From assembly GCA_963969395.1 (NCBI GenBank), contig OZ017800.1:11130479-11194478 (forward strand): 64,000 bases of DNA, given 5' to 3'. Both the position numbers and the translations under genes were made by a program. The notes beneath the pieces were generated by a model. The model did no database searches and was not told the DNA's origin. It worked only from the letters and a program-made list of their open reading frames with translations. Of this stretch, positions 60,046 through 64,000 are shown piece by piece (position 1 is the first letter of the stretch; each line of letters begins with the position of its first letter). The DNA is from Pseudoscleropodium purum. Taxonomy: Eukaryota > Streptophyta > Bryopsida > Hypnales > Brachytheciaceae.

Positions 60046-61487
60046 GAGCATTATGACCCAAAAGGTCTTTGTTTGGCCCTTTGTTTTATGAAACTGAATT
60101 TTTGATAAACAAGGATTTGTGCAACAATTTTACGGGACGTAAATGTCAGAGAATTGTCGAGAAGGTCGTTGAAAGCAAATACTAATTTGGTGGTGTAGGT
60201 ACATTAGCCCTGCAAGACCCTTGAAGCCCAAATCGGGTCTCATTCTGTGGCTAGCAGCTTTGAGGAGTTTTGAAGTAAGTAATCTGGGACCTTTCTTTTT
60301 ATCATGTTCAACTAATTTTTTGGACAGCACATGCAACGGTTTTCACCGACTCTGATGATTTAATATTTGATTCCATTTAAATGACATCATTCACAGTGTG
60401 ATCAATTGCACCAAACTTTGGAAAGCAAAATGAGTCATGCCCTTGGATGTGCCACAATTATCGCAATAGGATCTAAAGTGCCTTTTATAGACGCAGTTAC
60501 CTCACATGCTAAGGTCCGGTTTACCCTCTTTCCAAAATGGTGAGGTTTGCAAAAATTTTAAAGGTTTTGATTGTCACATTCAAGGGCATGTAACCTACCT
60601 ATATTCTATAGAACGTGACTTCTCAGATGATCTCTTGTTTGAGTTGGGGATAAATAGTCAATTTTAAATGCTTTTGAAATGGTAGTTCGAAGCCATATTT
60701 ATCGTCTCTCTTCCAAGTGCAAGACACTACCTTTCAACTATTTGACTTCAAGAGTCCAATTCTTTTCTACAAACCTCTTCATATGTCAACCCAATCTACA
60801 ACCTCCTTCTACAACTACTTTCAAACACATGAACCTTTATCACGAAAGTTCATTCATTCATGACAAGTTGATCTTTTTATCCACGCACAAGTAATTTCAC
60901 TAGTGGAAAGATGGTCTCTGAGAACCAGTGAGAGCACAACTCGAAGAACCAACTTCGCGTGAGGATACTAGGGTGCTCATTGTTTTGGCGCATGGTGTCG
61001 AAGGCCACCAGCTAGCACCGTGTCAGTTTCAACGGTGAACTGACGGTTCATGGAACTTGAAGTGCGGGGGTTGTATTGTTGACTTCACTTCGCAGCCCGT
61101 GAATCAAGCTCCCAGTGGTTCATGAAATTTTCCTCAAGTCAATCAAGTCAATCCACGAACTCCTCTCCACCCAGACCCTAGCTAAAAACAAACCCTGCAA
61201 GCAAACTGAAATGACAGTGCTCGCTCCTCCAATTCGTCACAGAGATTGCGCTACAACAAGATGTATAGTAGGATATCGATACATCTACTGTAGTGTAGTG
61301 TAAAATTCTGAGTGAGGATATCGATAACAAGATCCAGGAGACACATTACCAACTGCACAATTGCACGAATGACGACCTCATCTTAATTGCTCGATGAGCG
61401 TTCGAGAAACTCATTGTGTGAAGTGGGTTTGGGGGAGAATTAACTGCAGAGCCGTATGAAGCAGCTTCCGGAATCCGTGTCAGAATT
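60046..61487. other. 3' flank of the NB-LRR pseudogene
   Basis: Diverged copy of 43142-45240, recognisable by CCTTTGTTTGGCC-like text, GGAAAGA(C/T)GGTCTCT and GCAGCTTCCGGAATC. No gene supported; short open frames are not conserved between the two copies. Confidence 0.6.
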
Positions 61488-63134
61488 CATCAATTCTAAT
61501 GTCAGAAGTGAAGAAACGACAAACAAGGAGCAGACGGATCCTCCACCAGAAAATCAAGTCCAAAAACACGCAGTTAAGTTGGTGCTCTCAATTTGCGGGA
61601 TGGCAGGGATGGGCAGCACTTCGTGAAACTTCGTGGGTGCCCTCCTCTCTCACCCACCCTGGTGGTCCTCAGAGTCCATCTTTCCGCACTAACGAAGGTA
61701 GAAGCACCTAAATGTGACACTGTCCTATCCAAGATTTGCAGATCTTCTTCAAGGTAGCTACAAAATAAAATGATATGTCCTTGCTAGGAAATGGTCTAGG
61801 AAACCAACGAAATTGGTTTCGAATTTTTCCAAACTTGCATGAATATAATATGAATTTTTGGAAACAGTAGCGAAAACGCACCTACTGCAACACTCTTAAA
61901 TAAGCTTGGATCACGCACGGGTGACTGACCAATGCAAGACCCACCCTTATGACAATGACAACTTCATGGTCAAATCCCATTTTTTTTTTTTTGAGACCAA
62001 TTGCACTAAGTGTAATCAACACAATCTTTGTTAGTTATTAGAGTTAATTGTAAAGTTTGTGCAACGAGACACTAGCTAGGAGCTAGATTTTGAAAAAAAT
62101 CCAGCTCCTAGAAGCACCAAAATTGGGCCTTGATGGCATTTGGTGTTGTATTTCTTTTGTACTATTCTTATTGAAACCTTCCTTTGACACCCTTGTTTTA
62201 AACTAGGGTTTCTCTTACAATTAATTCTATTGTAAAAGGGTGATTGCAAGAAACAATTGTCCTATTTCTTGTCCCCTTGTCCTTAGACAAGTGATTTTTT
62301 GCTCATAACTTTTGCATTGTAGGTCCGTTTAATGTGAAATTTTCATAAAAGGTATTTGTAGAAGTTTTAGACATTAACTATTTTTTTCAATTTAAAAAAA
62401 AATAGTTTACTATTTTTAACCAACCCCCAATTGGATGTCTACCTTGGTTGTTTTGAAGGTTATTAGTCCTATTTTTGATCCCAAAATGAAACTTAGAAGC
62501 CACAAATTAAACATATTGGTAGTATACTAACATTACAAGGACTAACAATGAATTTTATGAAAATAGCATGTTGTTGATAGCGCACATGGGGGCAAAGTGA
62601 CCTTCCTTTGCATGAAGGCTACGAAGAGGGAAAAAAAATTCTACAAAAATTCTTTGGTGCAATGTAAGTGCAATCTTGCTTCGCAAAATACACTTTTTAA
62701 TGAAAATTTTTAGAATTTTTTTAGGATTATCAAAAATGAAAATGTTCATAGATCCCTTTTTAGCTATTTTTTTGCTCCGAGTGGCTTCTATAATACCATA
62801 CAGTAGTCTACAATACTACATAGTACTAAATCGATAATGTAGATCTACAAGCACCCTAAATTGATGATTTAGATTTGTCGATGTGCTATTGAAAGATAGC
62901 AATGGTGGTACTCCATAGTATTACTACTCTTATGGCTAAAAACTACGTTTTTGGCCAAAAACAATGAAGTGATTTTTACAACTACTTAAAAATACTTTGA
63001 ATGCAAAAGTGGCATAATTTGGGCCCCACAAAGGTTCCTCATATTAGGGAGGTTTGGGGTATAGTTTCATCCCTAAACATCACTTTATAGTGCTAGATTG
63101 CTCTAATAAAAAATAATTTGATGAAAAATGATGG
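61488..63134. other. Intergenic DNA
   Basis: No supported gene. The frame 61499-61711 lacks motifs. From about 61800 the sequence is AT-rich with isolated homopolymer runs. Confidence 0.5.
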
Positions 63135-63259
63135 CATTAGCATATATCACATATCCATAAAGTTTTTTTGGCAAAAAACTTCAAATTAAAAAAAATCTTG
63201 GATGAAATCACTAAATTGTAGATGAAAACAAAATTATGGATATGTGATATATGCTAATG
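63135..63259. repeat. Perfect 26-bp inverted repeat with 73-nt spacer
   Basis: Left arm 63135-63160 (starts CATTAGCATATATCAC) and right arm 63234-63259 are exact reverse complements. The spacer contains TTTTGGCAAAAAACTTC. It overlaps the 63165-63360 repeat that is also found inverted near 48550-48780; there the second arm is present in diverged form but the first is not. Confidence 0.8.
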
Positions 63260-63360
63260 TGATATTTTTTATCCAATATGTGAATGAATGTTGAAATTTG
63301 GAGCACTAATATAACATTTATATCTTCACTTTGGCACTTAATAAAAAAGGAAAAAAAAAA
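63165..63360 (-). repeat. Inverted copy of the 48550-48780 repeat, ending in an A-run
   Basis: Read on the minus strand it reproduces T-run, AAGTGCCAAAGTG, GCTCCAAATTTCAAC, ATTGGATAAAAAATATCAC and a TTTTGTTTTCATC block in the same order as 48550-48780. Confidence 0.65.
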
Positions 63361-64000
63361 CCCTGAAACTCTATATTGTTATACAAGGTAACAAGGTTGG
63401 ATAAATTCTACTCCTTTTGGCAACTAATTTTGACAACATTGATCATTCTAATCTTGCAAATGTAACACTTGATATTGATAAAACTTTGTAAGAGAATACA
63501 TAATTTAATCTTGTTGAAAATGGTTAGGTGAGTTCTTTGTTGGATTTTGAAATGATGAGAAAAAATACAAATACATTTGTATGCACATTATTGAGTCTCT
63601 AAAGTGTTTTGAAGTTAAATTGATGAAATGTGTATTCTATCTTTGGTTTTAAATCATCAGCCATTTGTCTCAAGACATAAGTGCAAAGTGAAAGAATTTT
63701 AATTGTCTTATTTTATATACAAATAGAATCTTTGTCAAAATAAACATTTAATCAAAGATGAAACATGAATGAATAGAATACTTTGTCTTCATCTTCTTAT
63801 TACATCTTCTAGCACAATATAATTTTTCATAATAAATACTGAATATAGAAGATACTATAAATACTATTACATTTTATGAAAATTAAAATTTTTAAATTAA
63901 AATTAAAGTGTAAATAAATGTAGCTTTTACATGAAATACAAGTAGCTTTTAATGACTTTTTCTACAATGACATTGATTAATCTTCCTTTTGTTATAGCAT
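63361..64000. other. AT-rich gene-free end of window
   Basis: No gene, RNA or repeat boundary recognised. Confidence 0.4.

Larger units (their letters stand above)
56461..61487 (+). repeat. Segmental duplication, copy 2
   Basis: Partner of 37998-45240 (see there). Exons, introns and 3' flank are colinear; coding parts look roughly 90 percent identical by eye. It carries deletions (TIR block, part of the 3' flank) and a short insertion around 60970-61090. Confidence 0.85.

Overview
The window is plant nuclear DNA. It has spliced genes with GT-AG introns and plant gene families: a heptahelical PAQR protein, a GRDP/DUF1399 protein, a RING-H2 ligase and a TIR-NB-LRR receptor. Between them lie long AT-rich, repeat-filled stretches. 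The sequence style of the TIR-NB-LRR gene and the short introns suggest a bryophyte, probably a moss. The species is an inference; nothing in the window names it.

Layout. 1-456 is the end of a dispersed terminal-inverted-repeat (TIR-ended) element. 1801-4364 (+) is a complete four-exon heptahelical (PAQR/adiponectin-receptor-like) gene. It converges on a seven-exon GRDP gene at 12257-6003 (-). 13551-24109 has no gene and is built of degraded repeats. A small orphan reading frame (24110-24391, +) lies beyond the 3' end of a seven-exon RING-H2 E3 ligase gene (28277-25024, -), whose leader and promoter reach to about 30300. 30301-37960 is again repeat-rich and gene-free. 38265-43141 (+) is a six-exon TIR-NB-LRR immune-receptor gene. 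45724-49991 is a cluster of CACTA-type elements and another dispersed TIR-ended repeat. 50000-52030 is a second copy of a large diverged repeat also present at 32220-35940. 52031-56110 is a decayed, 5'-truncated LINE with reverse transcriptase, RNase H and a probable restriction-like endonuclease. 56927-60045 is a second copy of the NB-LRR gene. It has lost its TIR exons and carries several frameshifts, so it is a pseudogene. The rest is intergenic.

How it fits together. The two NB-LRR loci lie in a segmental duplication (about 37998-45240 and 56461-61487), and the LINE and CACTA elements lie between the copies. The intact copy encodes an N-terminal Cys-containing leader, TIR (candidate NADase Glu), NB-ARC and LRR. 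The second copy differs by one clean 1.26-kb TIR deletion and a changed P-loop. The other three genes are ordinary single genes with separate roles: membrane sensing, a GRDP scaffold, and ubiquitin ligation. The ligase has SUMO-interaction-like motifs that make it a candidate SUMO-targeted ubiquitin ligase.

Limits. Exon boundaries were read by eye from splice signals, reading phase and family similarity. Repeat boundaries without a visible terminal repeat are approximate. No tRNA, rRNA or CRISPR array was recognised.
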